DNA of 64,000 nt from Pseudocercospora fijiensis CIRAD86 (lineage: Eukaryota > Ascomycota > Dothideomycetes > Mycosphaerellales > Mycosphaerellaceae): contig NW_006921533.1 in NCBI RefSeq assembly GCF_000340215.1, forward strand, positions 5,344,371-5,408,370, given 5' to 3'. The translations under genes were made by a program, and so were the position numbers. Under the pieces are notes generated by a model, which was given only the letters and a program-made list of their open reading frames with translations, was not told the DNA's origin and did no database searches. Positions within the stretch are counted from its first letter, which is position 1. Every line of letters begins with the position of its first letter. Positions 45,427 to 55,546 of the stretch are shown here, piece by piece.

Positions 45427-47154
45427 ATGACGTTGACCAGCCGACCAAATCTCTGGTCAAACCTCTCCTCGACTTTCTCCAACCCGCGCCGTCGATCATC
45501 GTCCCTGACCGTGCGCGAAAAGGGTCGCAGCGGCAGCGATTCTTTCGAGAAACCAGATCGCTACGGCAATCACATTCCCAAGTCGCATCAATCAATGTCC
45601 GCGAACGAAAAAGCACAAGCCGCGTGGATGAATCAAGGCGCGAGGGCTCGGTACATCAAGACCGGCTGCTTGATCTTTTTCGTGCTTGCCGTAATCTACT
45701 ACATCACAGGTGCCAGCTATGGCTCAAGCACCGTTGGGGGAGGCAAATTCCGGGGCGGCGATGTTGCGAGCGATGCTTCGGTAGCAACGAGCAAATGCAC
45801 GCGGAGCTATTCGAAAGATAAGCCATTGATACAGTACGCGCTCATGATCGACGCTGGCAGCACGGGAAGCAGAATCCATGTCTACAGATTCAACAACTGC
45901 GGTCCTACACCTGAGCTGGAAGGTGAGGTCTTCAAGATGACGGAGAAGAAGGAGGGTGGAAGCGGGCTGAGCAGCTACAAGAGCGACGCAGAGGGTGCTG
46001 CGAAGAGCTTGGATGTGCTTATGGATGTTGCTGTAGAAAATGTGCCTGACAAGCTCAAGAGCTGCACTCCAGTCGCAGTGAAGGCTACTGCGGGTCTGCG
46101 AAAGCTCGGTCCGGAGATGAGCGATGCGATTCTGAAAGCCGTCAGACATCGCTTGGAGACTGTGTACCCATTCCCGGTCATCAGCGAAGAGAAGGGCGGC
46201 GTTGAAGTCATGGACGGCAAGGACGAGGGTGTCTACGCATGGATCACTACCAACTATCTGCTTGGTAAGATTGGAGGCCCAGACAAGACACCTACTGCTG
46301 CTGTTTTTGATCTCGGTGGTGGCAGCACGCAGATCGTGTTCCAGCCAACGTTCAAAGGTGCTGAGCATGGCGGTATGCCGGAGCAACTGGCAGAGGGCGA
46401 CCACAAGTACGAGTTGTCTTTCGGCGGACGGGACTTCACGCTCTACCAACACTCATATCTTGGCTATGGTCTGATGGAGGCCCGAAACAACCTGCACCGA
46501 GTGGTTGTTGAAGGTCTGTACGAGAGCAACAAGGATAGTACAGGGTGGATCAAAGAGCCGATCGTCAATCCTTGCTTCAATGTGGGCATGAGCAAGGAAG
46601 TGGAAGTTCCGCTGAGCTCGGGACACCCTCTCGGCGCCTCTGTTACGGTCAACATGACAGGTCCACGGCGTGGCAGCCCAGCTCAATGCCGCGCGCTTGC
46701 CGAGAAGACACTGAAGAAGGAAGCCGACTGCAAACTTGCGCCTTGTGCATTCAACGGTGTCCATCAGCCAAGCCTAGAGAAGACATTCGCCAGCGAAGAT
46801 GTCTATCTCTTTTCCTATTTCTACGACCGCACACAGCCGCTCGGCATGCCAGAGTCCTTCACGCTCCGTGAGCTGAAGGAGCTGACTGCGCGTGTGTGCC
46901 AAGGCGGAGATGCGTGGAACGTGTTCAAGTCTGTACCGGGTGCTCTGGACGAGCTGAACGACCGGCCGGAATCGTGCTTGGACCTGAACTTCATGCTGGC
47001 GTTGCTTCATACGGGCTACGAGATGCCGATTGACAGAGAAGTCAAGATCGCGAAGAAGATCAAGGGTAACGAATTGGGTTGGTGTTTGGGTGCCTCTTTG
47101 CCGCTCCTCAGTCAGGACAGCGGCTGGAGCTGTAAAATCAAGCAGGTGCAATGA
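45427..47154 (+). CDS. GDA1: Golgi guanosine diphosphatase, GDA1/CD39 family
   Basis: 575 aa, single exon. A type II membrane protein: a 78-residue basic, Ser-rich cytosolic tail, a membrane anchor at about 79-97 (CLIFFVLAVIYYITGASYG), then a lumenal nucleotidase. All apyrase conserved regions are present: DAGSTGSRIHVY (142-153), ATAGLRKL (220-227), EGVYAWITTNYLLG (267-280, with the catalytic-base Glu) and FDLGGGSTQIVF (294-305). Lumenal Cys residues are likely disulfide-bonded. In yeast Gda1 hydrolyses GDP released by mannosyltransferases to GMP, which leaves the Golgi in exchange for GDP-mannose, so it is needed for protein and lipid mannosylation. Length and layout are normal. Codon use is ordinary and there is no RIP. 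A short intergenic gap (287 bp) separates it from the PUL gene. The large antisense ORFs inside are shadows. Confidence 0.95.
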   Translation: MTLTSRPNLWSNLSSTFSNPRRRSSSLTVREKGRSGSDSFEKPDRYGNHIPKSHQSMSANEKAQAAWMNQGARARYIKTGCLIFFVLAVIYYITGASYGSSTVGGGKFRGGDVASDASVATSKCTRSYSKDKPLIQYALMIDAGSTGSRIHVYRFNNCGPTPELEGEVFKMTEKKEGGSGLSSYKSDAEGAAKSLDVLMDVAVENVPDKLKSCTPVAVKATAGLRKLGPEMSDAILKAVRHRLETVYPFPVISEEKGGVEVMDGKDEGVYAWITTNYLLGKIGGPDKTPTAAVFDLGGGSTQIVFQPTFKGAEHGGMPEQLAEGDHKYELSFGGRDFTLYQHSYLGYGLMEARNNLHRVVVEGLYESNKDSTGWIKEPIVNPCFNVGMSKEVEVPLSSGHPLGASVTVNMTGPRRGSPAQCRALAEKTLKKEADCKLAPCAFNGVHQPSLEKTFASEDVYLFSYFYDRTQPLGMPESFTLRELKELTARVCQGGDAWNVFKSVPGALDELNDRPESCLDLNFMLALLHTGYEMPIDREVKIAKKIKGNELGWCLGASLPLLSQDSGWSCKIKQVQ

Positions 47155-47562
47155 GAACAGGACCGGACAGCATTACTGCATTTGGACGGCGTTAGAGTGG
47201 TAGCATCTCAGCAGCAGTCAAAGATTTGGCATTTGTCCCACAGCTGATGGAGTCTGTCTTTACATTTCACCATTGCCTCGTTTGCTGGTGGTGCTTAGGT
47301 AAGTTTGCTTTCGGCCGCACGTGCCTTCGCGGCAACGGCCGCCGACCCGCTCCGCTGTACCTGCATTAGACGGAGCGCTCGCTCTCACGAGTCACGACTC
47401 GGCCACCTCAACCATCCAGACAGCTTCCACTTGCTTGGCATCTCACATCCAGACGCCTTCGATTTCGCCCAGCATCTCTCCGAAGGTATCGTACATACCG
47501 CCACCTACCGCCACATACTGCTGGAGCTCACAAGCACACGATTGCCCCGCCCCGACTTCACC
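47155..47562. other. Intergenic, GDA1 to MKT1
   Basis: 408 bp holding the GDA1 3' end and the MKT1 promoter/5' leader. An in-frame open stretch continues upstream of the chosen MKT1 start to 47,305, but it looks non-conserved (Arg/Ala/His-rich). Confidence 0.55.
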
Positions 47563-49953
47563 ATGATGTCCCACGAGTTCAAAGAATGGGCGGCGAGCAA
47601 AGGATTGATCCAGAAGTCACACATCTCGGATTTCGAAGATGCCACCATCGGATTCGACGCTGAAGCCTTCATCAACAACCTGCTATCCAACACCAGCACA
47701 CGCGAGCCCCTTCTCCCTGCCCTCGGCGGACTTCCCTTCGCACTGACCCAACATATCGATGCCGAGCTGGCACGTTTTCGTGAAGCAAAGATCACGCCCT
47801 GGTTCGTTTTCAATGGCATCGAAATGGCGCCGAGAGACCGCAAGACGCTCCTCAAGGAAGCTCAAAAAGCCGTCAAGGTTCTCGAAACTGCCTGGGAAGT
47901 ATATGACCAGGGCAGAGGGGACGACGCGGTTGCCAACTTCGGCAAAATCTGTAAGTCGCATTTCGTAGAGCGAACCGCCAACGCTGACATTTTCAGGTAC
48001 TTACCGAACATCACACATACTCCGCTTCTTTCGGTACTACCTCCACAAGCAAGGCGTCATGACCACCACGGCACCCTACGATGCCGCTGCGCAACTCAAC
48101 TACATGGACGAGAAGCAGATCATCTCTTGTGTCGCAGGTTCAGCCTCTTGTCTGGTTGCCAACGTAGACAGGCTGGTGGTCGAGCTGGACTGGACCGCAG
48201 GTTTTTTCAAACTTATTGATCGTGACCGGATGCTCAGCATGCTCATGCTCTCGCATTCACAATTCGTGGACCTCATGCTTCTCTCAGGCAACTCGATGCT
48301 CGCTCCGATTCCCGAGATTGATAATGATACGCCAGCTTCCAAGATCCTCGCGGCTCAAAACGTTCTCGGTCGCGCCAACATGGACGGATACACTGCCTGT
48401 CTTCAAGCCAAGGACGAAGAGTACACCAAGCTTTTCATGAAAGCCAAGACTGCTATTAAGCACATGGTCATAGTTCAGGAAGGTGGAAAGATTGAGCAGC
48501 TCAATTTCGAGTCGTCTCCAAACGACATTCATGAAGTGCTCTCTCAGCGCATACCGGATGTAAGTCTCCTTCAGCTCTCCGACTTGATCCTACCTAATCA
48601 TCATGCAGGAAGCCATTACATACCTACAACATGCTCTCATCGGCCCACGAGTTCTGAACTGGAGGACCAGAAGCGAGATCCTGGAATTGCCTCCTCTCGA
48701 CGGCGGCAATTCTCCGACCTACAAGGAGCTGGTGCACGACAAACTCCGGTCTCAGAAAACACGCATTCTCGCAATTATTTCCCATCGCTTCCATCGCTAT
48801 TTCCAGAAGAAGGATGTTGAGCTGGTCTGCTGGTGGAATGAAACGGATAGGCAGGGTCTAGGGCTTACCGAAGTGCCGCTAGAGACCTGCACCAGAGATG
48901 CTGAGAGTTGGCACGTCAAGGACTCTCTCATCGCTCAAGCTACGGTGGGTAAGGACATTGACAATGAAGCCACCCCCCTGGAGTGGGCCATTACTATGCT
49001 ATCTGACGATATCTGGGCCAAGAAGACGGTGACAAGGCGGAAAGATAACGAGCCGAACGTCCTGAGGACGCGCAAAGAGATGCTCTCGAATACACTCTGG
49101 CGTTTCCTGCAAGACCGCGGATACATCAATTCGGACCACACCCTCTCTGCTTGGGGAAAAGCGCTGAAGGCTGCATTCGAGAAAGGCAAGTCTGATCAGT
49201 GGTTGGGTCAAACTGACCCGCCTCAAGAAGCGGAAGAAGCCATCTTCGTAGCTTTCGAGCTTCTACGACTCGATGTTCTAAGCACCAAGAATCTGTTCCC
49301 CAGCCCACAATATTCCGGAGCACCCATGCGTGGAACTGATCAGGATAAGGCGAATACTCTTCTCGTGAGTCGAATCGCATCGCTCGGGTCTTTCAGTCAC
49401 GCTCGGATCGGCTACACCGGACCTCTGTCACGACATCTACTTGCGTATCACCAGGTCACTGCTGCTGTGCGCAACACACTGCGAGATTTGGCCGAGACCC
49501 ATGCAGCGAATATGATGTTGTGTGCTAGCGTGTTCCGTGTACGGAGCGCTGATGACTACACGGCTGTCGGCGCTGCACTTCCCTTCCTAAAGGAGCCTGA
49601 CCTGGGTCTGGCTTTGGTGGTGAAGAGTCATCTTGATGAGCTATCTAACATTCCCGAACGACGTTCTGACATCCGCAAATGGTTTAATCATGCACTGGAC
49701 ATCGATGGTGATCTCAAGCGAGCTTGGAAGATGTGGGACGCAGTAAGTGCTCTCTGTCTGCGCGGAACACCTGCAACCAGTCATTATACTGACATGTTGG
49801 CAGATCAACGCTGGAATCCAGGCCGCTGATAGCGCCATTGTAAGCTCTGACACAAGGGATATGTTCCAGAATGTGGACATATGGCTCCAGGCCAAGCGGC
49901 TCGAAGCCGCGAAGCTGACCAACGCTACCAACGGCACGAACGGGACCAGCTAG
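47563..49953 (+). CDS. MKT1: MKT1-like post-transcriptional regulator
   Basis: Four exons: 47,563-47,950, 47,997-48,559, 48,609-49,742 and 49,804-49,953, giving 744 aa. Introns of 46, 49 and 61 bp all have GTAAGT donors and CAG acceptors; intron 1 has a GCTGAC branch-like site. Joins are in frame (GKIC-TYRT, RIPD-EAIT, WDA-INAG). N-terminal XPG/FEN-like fold: FDAEAFINNLLS (about 29-40), LPALGGLPFALT and TPWFVFNGIE (near 83-92), then an XPG-I-like part (FRYYLHKQGV, DRLVVELD) and the long helical MKT1 C-terminal domain. The acidic nuclease residues are largely replaced, as in yeast Mkt1, which is not a nuclease but works with Pbp1 in translation/mRNA control (HO, mitochondrial mRNAs). Start chosen at ATGATG in the context CACCATGATG, matching the family N-terminus. 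Confidence 0.93.
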
Positions 49954-50982
49954 AAGCAACCCGACGCGCATGAACTGATCAAGCTAGACAATAGCAAGCA
50001 AAAACTGCTCGAGGCAGATTCACTTGGTGACAAGGCAAACGAATCATCGGAAGAGTACATCCCCTCGCCACTCATAGTGAGCTCAACATCGACGGCCCCT
50101 CACGACCAAAGCGCGGATGCTGACGCCGCGCATCACGATGAGAACACTGCTTCCACCTCCAATGCGGCGAGTTGGTCACATCTGGCGTAATCTGCCATTT
50201 CCGCTGCCACGACAATCAGGAAACGCGGCTCTTGGAGGGACGCGAAAGTGGGTGATTTTGGACGAAACTTCGCCGAGCGGGCCGTGATAAAAGATATCGT
50301 CAGAAGGAAGAACAAGAGCAAGGCAACGTTATCGATATCACTTATAGTAAAAATATATCTAAAAGACAATTGAGACAAACAAATGAAAAGAGGATCAATT
50401 TTGGACAGTGCTGCGACATTCCATGCAATTAAGCTTCTTAATCATGTATGACTCTTAGTAGCATTTGGGTTGCCACTGCAAAGCATTCCGAGCACAAGCT
50501 ATGTTTTCTTTACAATTGCATTGGAAACGAGGGAGCAGCAATGGATACCAACTTGGAAGGAACACCGTACATTCATTCATTTTGCATGATGCTACATGTA
50601 CCCAAATCTTTATCTCTAGAACCGATCTCCAAACACGTCTCAGTCGAAAATGTTCTCGAACAAACTATGGAAGCACATACGTACTCACTCTCGCGCCGGA
50701 AAGAAAGAGAGTGGGAATTCCCTAGAGTTATCTCGAAAGAAAGCTGTACGAACCATGCTTTGAACTATGATGCTGTTTCTTCAACTCTTATGTTTTTGAA
50801 CCGCTCACTGGGTGGCACTTTGGAAGGCTCAGTGATGTATGGGTTGTGAGTTATTCGTACGGGAAGCATAGCAGGGTGAGTGAGTCCTGAGTAAATAAAT
50901 CCACACGAAAGACTGTGAAGTTGCTATTCAGTGCTTGTGCCATGAAGACGAATCTCCCGCAAAAAAAAAGTCTTTGTATATG

Positions 50983-51017
<35 letters not shown>

Positions 51018-51034
51018 TGTATTGACGAAGAGGC
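49954..51034. other. Convergent intergenic region, MKT1 and HET gene
   Basis: Holds the 3' ends of the convergent MKT1 and HET genes. A 133-codon ORF at 50,448-50,849 has no recognisable domain, a composition unlike its neighbours and an overlapping competing ORF; I do not call it a gene. An AT microsatellite lies at 50,986-51,015. Confidence 0.6.
50986..51015. repeat. AT dinucleotide microsatellite
   Basis: 15 perfect AT repeats in the 3' region of the HET gene. Confidence 0.96.
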
Positions 51035-52675
51035 TCATGGCATCGGAGTAACAACTGCCAACCAGTATCCAAAAGCCAACACCACGGCTCCCGCAGCTGC
51101 GACGCTCGGAGTGAAAGATTTTCGCAGCGTTTCAGCATCATACAGAACTTTCATCGCTGCGCCATGAAGAGTCCAAGAATTCCCGCACGACATTATCCCC
51201 ATCAGGAGCACACACGCAAGGTAGGAAATTTTCCACCGCGACATGAGTAGTCCGAGAGTGAGGATCGCCCAGTTCGCGACGACGGCCAGGCGGGTTTCGT
51301 GAGCGATGCTCAACGTCAAATACGTGCAGAATGCCGCGAGAGAAAGGGTATAGAGAGCGGTGAGAAAGCGGAGAAGAATTGCTTGAGGATAATCGTGCAG
51401 TCTGTAATTTGCGCGCACGAAGGCTTTGGTCGGCGCGACGTAGAAGCCTCGAAGTCCGAATGCGAGGATCAGGATGCTGTGGAATCTTGCGTAGTTCGTG
51501 GTGAGAGGTTCGTGGGCGTCGACTCGATGGTATAGGAGGCGTGAATCGGTGGGGAGTGGAGACCATTGCTTTTTGAGTTTGAGGGTGATGGATTGCTTTT
51601 CTGTTGTTCGCTTGCTGACATCTCGACATGCTAGGCGGACTTTCATGCTCCAATTTAGTTCTCGTAAGATGTATTGTCCGAGCCAGCAGCTTTCGAGGAT
51701 CGTGGAGAATAGATCGGCTGGCGCGAAAAGCTCGACTCCTCGCCCAGTCACCGTGTGTGGGAATGAGCGACGGCGGATAGGCACCACGTTCGCAGAGAAG
51801 GCAAAGTCGACAGGATGTTCGGCGAAGAGGCCGTATCGATCTTGACGAACCGTCGATCTCCAGGCGAACAGAGAGTCATCGTCTGACCTCTGCAAGATCA
51901 GTTCCTGGAGACGCGCGAAGGCTCTGATCCCCTCGCCGTAACGGAGTGACATGTTGACATTGAAGATGCCGAGGAGAGCGTAGGCAGTGTCTTCGATTCG
52001 TGTTGTCGAGCGTGCAGATGCCCAACTCATGCGGCACGCGATACTAGCAAAGTGCAACGGCTTCCGCTTAGTCAAGTATTCGAGATCGATCTTCGTGATT
52101 GCAGAGAGCAGTGGTCCCAAGCATCGCTTGCATCCGAAGAGGACACAGTTTCGGTCGTAGAACAATATCTTTGTAGGTGCCAAAAGTTCCTGTAATGTCC
52201 AACCCCTCGTGAACCACTTGCTATCGTGCAGCTTCGTTTGCCTGGATCTGGACTGGTTGGTGGAGAATCTTGTGAGGTTGTTTTCACAAGTCGAAGCAGC
52301 TTGCTGGCAATCACAATCGTTGCCGGTATGTAGTTCTTCTGCACTGCTGTCGTAGTCCGGCAAGAGAACGAAGCACACTGACGCTCCTTCATACCAGGAG
52401 AACATGGAGTTGATGGCTTCCGCAAGCTCGGAACTGCTCGTCTTATCTATGCAGCAGGTGTCGACCCAGAGCCACTCTATGCCTTGATCTGAGGCGAGTC
52501 GGCAGCAGTTCTGGATTTTGTTGAAGCCATAACCATCTCGGTGAGTCTGACTCTGGTATTGTTTATGGGAGACTTCATTGTTAGTCCAGCAGTGTGAGAG
52601 GATGGCATACTCCTTGGGCCTCTCGTCTACGACGAATTCGCGAAGGTTGCCAGTCCCAGTGTGAATCAACCACAT
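51035..52675 (-). CDS. HET-domain protein with C-terminal membrane helices
   Basis: 546 aa, single exon. N-terminal heterokaryon-incompatibility (HET) domain: YAILSHCW at 23-30, then GFNKIQNCC, WLWVDTCCIDKTSSSELAEA (about 69-88), INSMFSWYEGASVCFVLLPD, and SKWFTRGWTLQELLAPTKILFYD (about 153-175). It is followed by the usual ASARSTTRIEDTAYALLGIF and MSLRYGEG extensions. From about 434 the C-terminus has four hydrophobic segments (about 436-456, 464-480, 484-498, 524-543), so the protein is probably membrane-anchored. HET proteins act in non-self recognition and fusion-triggered cell death in filamentous ascomycetes; the HET fold resembles TIR domains. Partner unknown. It is intact and not RIP-mutated. 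The start MWLIHTGTG fits the family, which usually begins M-R-L-L/I-x-T. Confidence 0.9.
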   Translation of the reverse strand: MWLIHTGTGNLREFVVDERPKEYAILSHCWTNNEVSHKQYQSQTHRDGYGFNKIQNCCRLASDQGIEWLWVDTCCIDKTSSSELAEAINSMFSWYEGASVCFVLLPDYDSSAEELHTGNDCDCQQAASTCENNLTRFSTNQSRSRQTKLHDSKWFTRGWTLQELLAPTKILFYDRNCVLFGCKRCLGPLLSAITKIDLEYLTKRKPLHFASIACRMSWASARSTTRIEDTAYALLGIFNVNMSLRYGEGIRAFARLQELILQRSDDDSLFAWRSTVRQDRYGLFAEHPVDFAFSANVVPIRRRSFPHTVTGRGVELFAPADLFSTILESCWLGQYILRELNWSMKVRLACRDVSKRTTEKQSITLKLKKQWSPLPTDSRLLYHRVDAHEPLTTNYARFHSILILAFGLRGFYVAPTKAFVRANYRLHDYPQAILLRFLTALYTLSLAAFCTYLTLSIAHETRLAVVANWAILTLGLLMSRWKISYLACVLLMGIMSCGNSWTLHGAAMKVLYDAETLRKSFTPSVAAAGAVVLAFGYWLAVVTPMP

Positions 52676-53472
52676 GTCGCAGGTTGAAAGCGTTTGACAT
52701 GATGACCGTTGTCGACGAAAATGTGTTTCTGCTCAAGAATGTCAGCTGAGCTCGCTATCTTGATCACGAGAGTGCCGCCTCGGCTGGCTGCAGGTGGCTG
52801 AAATCACCATAGCGTGTTAGTCTAACAGGGGAGAATATTGCATCAGTGGCACCAAGGTAGACGCCGAGTGTCGCGTGCAGCATGCTATCGTTCTTGAGCG
52901 CTGATGACCTCGGAGTCGCGCATTGTAAAGCCTTTTCGCTTAAAACGATGTCGATTGTGGCTGTTCCTTACTGCAACAAGATGTCGCATTTCTCGAGACA
53001 GACTCCTCTGCTACTGCTCTCTTCATGGGCATGTTGTATGCATCACATTCTCGCTAAAGGATTGCACGGCTTGCGATTTGTCCTGATTGAAGAATGGTCA
53101 AAATCAATCGTAGCATCATACATGTATTGTGTCGCAAAGCGCCCATTCATCTCGATCCCTATCGAGTAATCTGCTCACGCAATTTCGACTATTCGCTCTG
53201 ATCGTAAGTTTTAAGGATTTTGCTGCGCCGTCTCGACGAAATCGTGCACTGCTTCAACCTTGCCGCATTGTCGAGCTCGACATCTTCCTACGACAGTGGC
53301 CTGGCGACGCGGCGGTAGTGCCATTATTCCTCATCCCCAGGCTGTATCGTGCACGCTGCCCCGATGGATTTTCGGATTCCACTGGGGGCGGGCTACCATA
53401 CGTATCTTTCAATGTGTCCCTCGAGGTCCAATCCAATCTCCTACGCGTTCCCATGCCACGACATCCCGAAGC
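52676..53472. other. HET gene promoter region and mL43 3' end
   Basis: About 800 bp upstream of the HET gene and downstream of mL43. Several small plus-strand ORFs are present but none is conserved-looking, and the longest one runs into the antisense of mL43. Confidence 0.5.
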
Positions 53473-53990
53473 TCATATCTTGTACGACTCTGCCGTATGG
53501 TGTGGACTCCAAACGCCTCTCACACTTTCGTTCAAGCTCTTCACCGGCCTCGTCACACGCTTGAGCTTCTCGCCGTTCGCATTTCTCAGCAGCATTACTT
53601 TCTGCAAGATTTCCGTGACTTCCATATTCCGCACGCACACTGGCTTGATCCTGCCGTTGATATAGGTACCGGTCACAACTGGATGCCGTCGGGGCCGAGG
53701 AGAAACTGTGATTTCAATCTGAGGGTTTTCTTTTGCGAAGTTGGCGAGACGGTACTTGATGAAGGCGCTAAAATACACACATTAGATGCAGCAACGTGAA
53801 TTTCGCGTGGCAGTCGTACTTCATGCCTCGACTGCTGCCGGCCCAGTCGCAGTAGTGGAAATCGAGGCGTTTGCATTGGAGGATGAATGCGCCTACACCA
53901 TTCTGGAAGTATCGTCAGCATTGCACCCAAAGTCAAGCTGGGAATGCTCACTTGAGGCTTCGCTACTTTACGTAGCGCGGTCAGAGGCAT
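53473..53990 (-). CDS. MRPL51: Mitochondrial ribosomal protein mL43
   Basis: Three exons on the minus strand: 53,990-53,952, 53,902-53,820 and 53,767-53,473, giving 138 aa. Introns of 49 bp (GTGAGC..CCAG, with GCTGAC branch-like site) and 52 bp (GTACGA..TTAG). The product is a full L51/S25/CI-B8 thioredoxin-like domain: GAFILQCKRLDFHYCDWAGS, SSRGMNAFI, FAKENPQIEI, RHPVVTGTYINGR, VRNMEVTEILQKV, LLRNANGEKLKR and the closing VRGVWSPHH, the signature of yeast Mrpl51 / human MRPL43. It is a large-subunit protein of the mitochondrial ribosome. The gene is split over three open stretches, so simple ORF calling misses it. Start set at MPLTALRKVAKP; an upstream in-frame Met (54,074) would add 28 residues with a Ser/Pro-rich repeat and seems less likely. 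Confidence 0.93.
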
Positions 53991-54544
53991 CTTCACATAT
54001 TCTGGCGATGGCGATGGCGATGGCGTGTATGAGCGACGGCGTGGGACGATGATTGATGCTGAAGGCTCCATCAAGACTCTCCCGCGGACTTTGGGCTTTT
54101 ACATCACGTGAGAGGCGCTCGGGCCCATAGACAACCACCATCTCACACCAAACAGACATCAAAATCTAGACATGACACTGGAATTGATCTCACAGCGACC
54201 AATCAAGTTTTCATCCTCCCATGAGCACGATGTAATCTACTGCGCGTAATTGCACGGATCTGGTTCGGGATCAGAAGCCATTGGGCGAAGCACTACTCGA
54301 GAGAGAGAGAGAGCTTCCGTCTGGTTAAGATATTGTGGCACTTCTGCGTATTTTCAGCATGGCTGCCGCGCTCTGTTGGTCCCTATCCCACATTGGTCCT
54401 GCTCCCTCGTCTACCATAGCTTTCCTTTCCCCGGCATACACTTCTCAATAACCGATATCTACTGATTTGGAGGGAGCCTCGATACAGTATCTCCCTCCTT
54501 GAAGCTCCCAATTACCTTGCCTTCTCTCCCCGACCACCGAGCCT
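53991..54544. other. Intergenic between mL43 and MAPEG genes
   Basis: Promoter region of mL43, with a GGCGAT repeat at about 54,003-54,025, and the 3' flank of the MAPEG gene. A GA repeat (54,298-54,312) is present. No further gene seen. Confidence 0.5.
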
Positions 54545-55133
54545 TCAGAAGAAAGCCACCAACGCTCCCTTCAACGTCAACCCGAAAAGCAACAAGCTCG
54601 AAAGCGCAAAGAGCGAGAACCTCGTCTGGCTCAAAAAAATCAGCACCTCCACATCCACATCCAATCCACACGACTCGACTCGATTCGCGTCGTTAGCCAC
54701 TCACCATAATAACATTCGTACTCGCCTGCACCAAAGAATGCACAACCCTCGCACCAACATACGCCCAAGCGAGCGTCGAGCTCGTCCCATCAACAGCTTG
54801 CAAGAACGTCAAAGCAAGAGCCACGGCATAGAAAACAGTAGGCTGTTCGTGCAAATGGTTATAGTTATCAGCAGGCCATTGACGATGCCGAGGGATCGGG
54901 CGATTCATATCTTCTACCGTCATGGTGGGAGAGACTTTGACTTTGTACTTTTCCAGGTCTGGGATTCGATAGGAGTACCTGGAAATTTTTGTGTCAGTCG
55001 TGTGGAGATATTGCGGATGAGGTTGGTGGTATACTTACATCCAGAGTTCCATGAAGAATGTCCATAACGCTAGGGCTATGACTGGGCCGACTAGTGCGGT
55101 GTTGAGAGGTGCGTATTCGAGTGCTGGGGCCAT
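54545..55133 (-). CDS. MAPEG-family membrane protein
   Basis: Three exons on the minus strand: 55,133-55,039, 54,978-54,705 and 54,625-54,545, giving 149 aa. Introns of 60 bp (GTAAGT..CCAG) and 79 bp (GTGAGT..CCAG). Small four-helix membrane protein: helix 1 VGPVIALALWTFFMELWMY (15-33), the family core NHLHEQPTVFYAVALALTF with the conserved Asn and Glu, a third helix with AWAYVGARVVHSLVQA, and helix 4 in exon 3 (LFALSSLLLFGLTL). MAPEG proteins include microsomal glutathione S-transferases and eicosanoid enzymes; fungal members are uncharacterised, so the catalytic activity is not assigned. Location is probably the ER or another internal membrane. Not RIP-mutated. Same strand as its neighbours. 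Confidence 0.88.
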
Positions 55134-55546
55134 GGTGAGAGCTGTATTCTTGATCTAGACCAGAAGACGGGAAAGAAGCTGTGCTTATAGCGAGACCTAC
55201 AGCTCTTATATTTTGTTCTGCTAGTCGGTGCTCGATGTGGTTCCGCTCCGTAATTGGACCTCGGCGAGTTTAGTTAGCTTCTACCCTTGCACAAGCACCA
55301 AACGATGACAATAGCTTTGTGAATTGCATCGCGGAAAGACATCTCCGCACGAACGCTCTGCTCAGGCAACAACTGAACGAACCCGACTTACTGGTATGGC
55401 AGGCGAGATGGCTTGAGATCCATAATTCTATCGATCCTCCTCAGGCATCCATATTTGAAGGTTCTTGGCAAAATTGAGCAAGTATGTTATCTGTTCATCA
55501 TGACTGTTCTTGATTATGATTGTCTGTTTGTATCTCAAATCAACCT
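55134..55546. other. Intergenic between MAPEG and GH2 genes
   Basis: 413 bp: MAPEG promoter and GH2 3' flank. No gene seen. Confidence 0.5.

Noticed and set aside
45724..46452. 242-codon antisense ORF inside GDA1
   Set aside because: Lies fully opposite the conserved nucleotidase exon; composition is that of a complementary-strand shadow with no domain.
50448..50849. 133-codon ORF between MKT1 and the HET gene
   Set aside because: No recognisable domain, overlaps a rival ORF in another frame, and sits in a convergent 3' region.
53129..53799. Two long plus-strand ORFs (178 and 179 codons)
   Set aside because: They overlap the antisense of mL43 exon 3, which is strongly conserved and correctly spliced.
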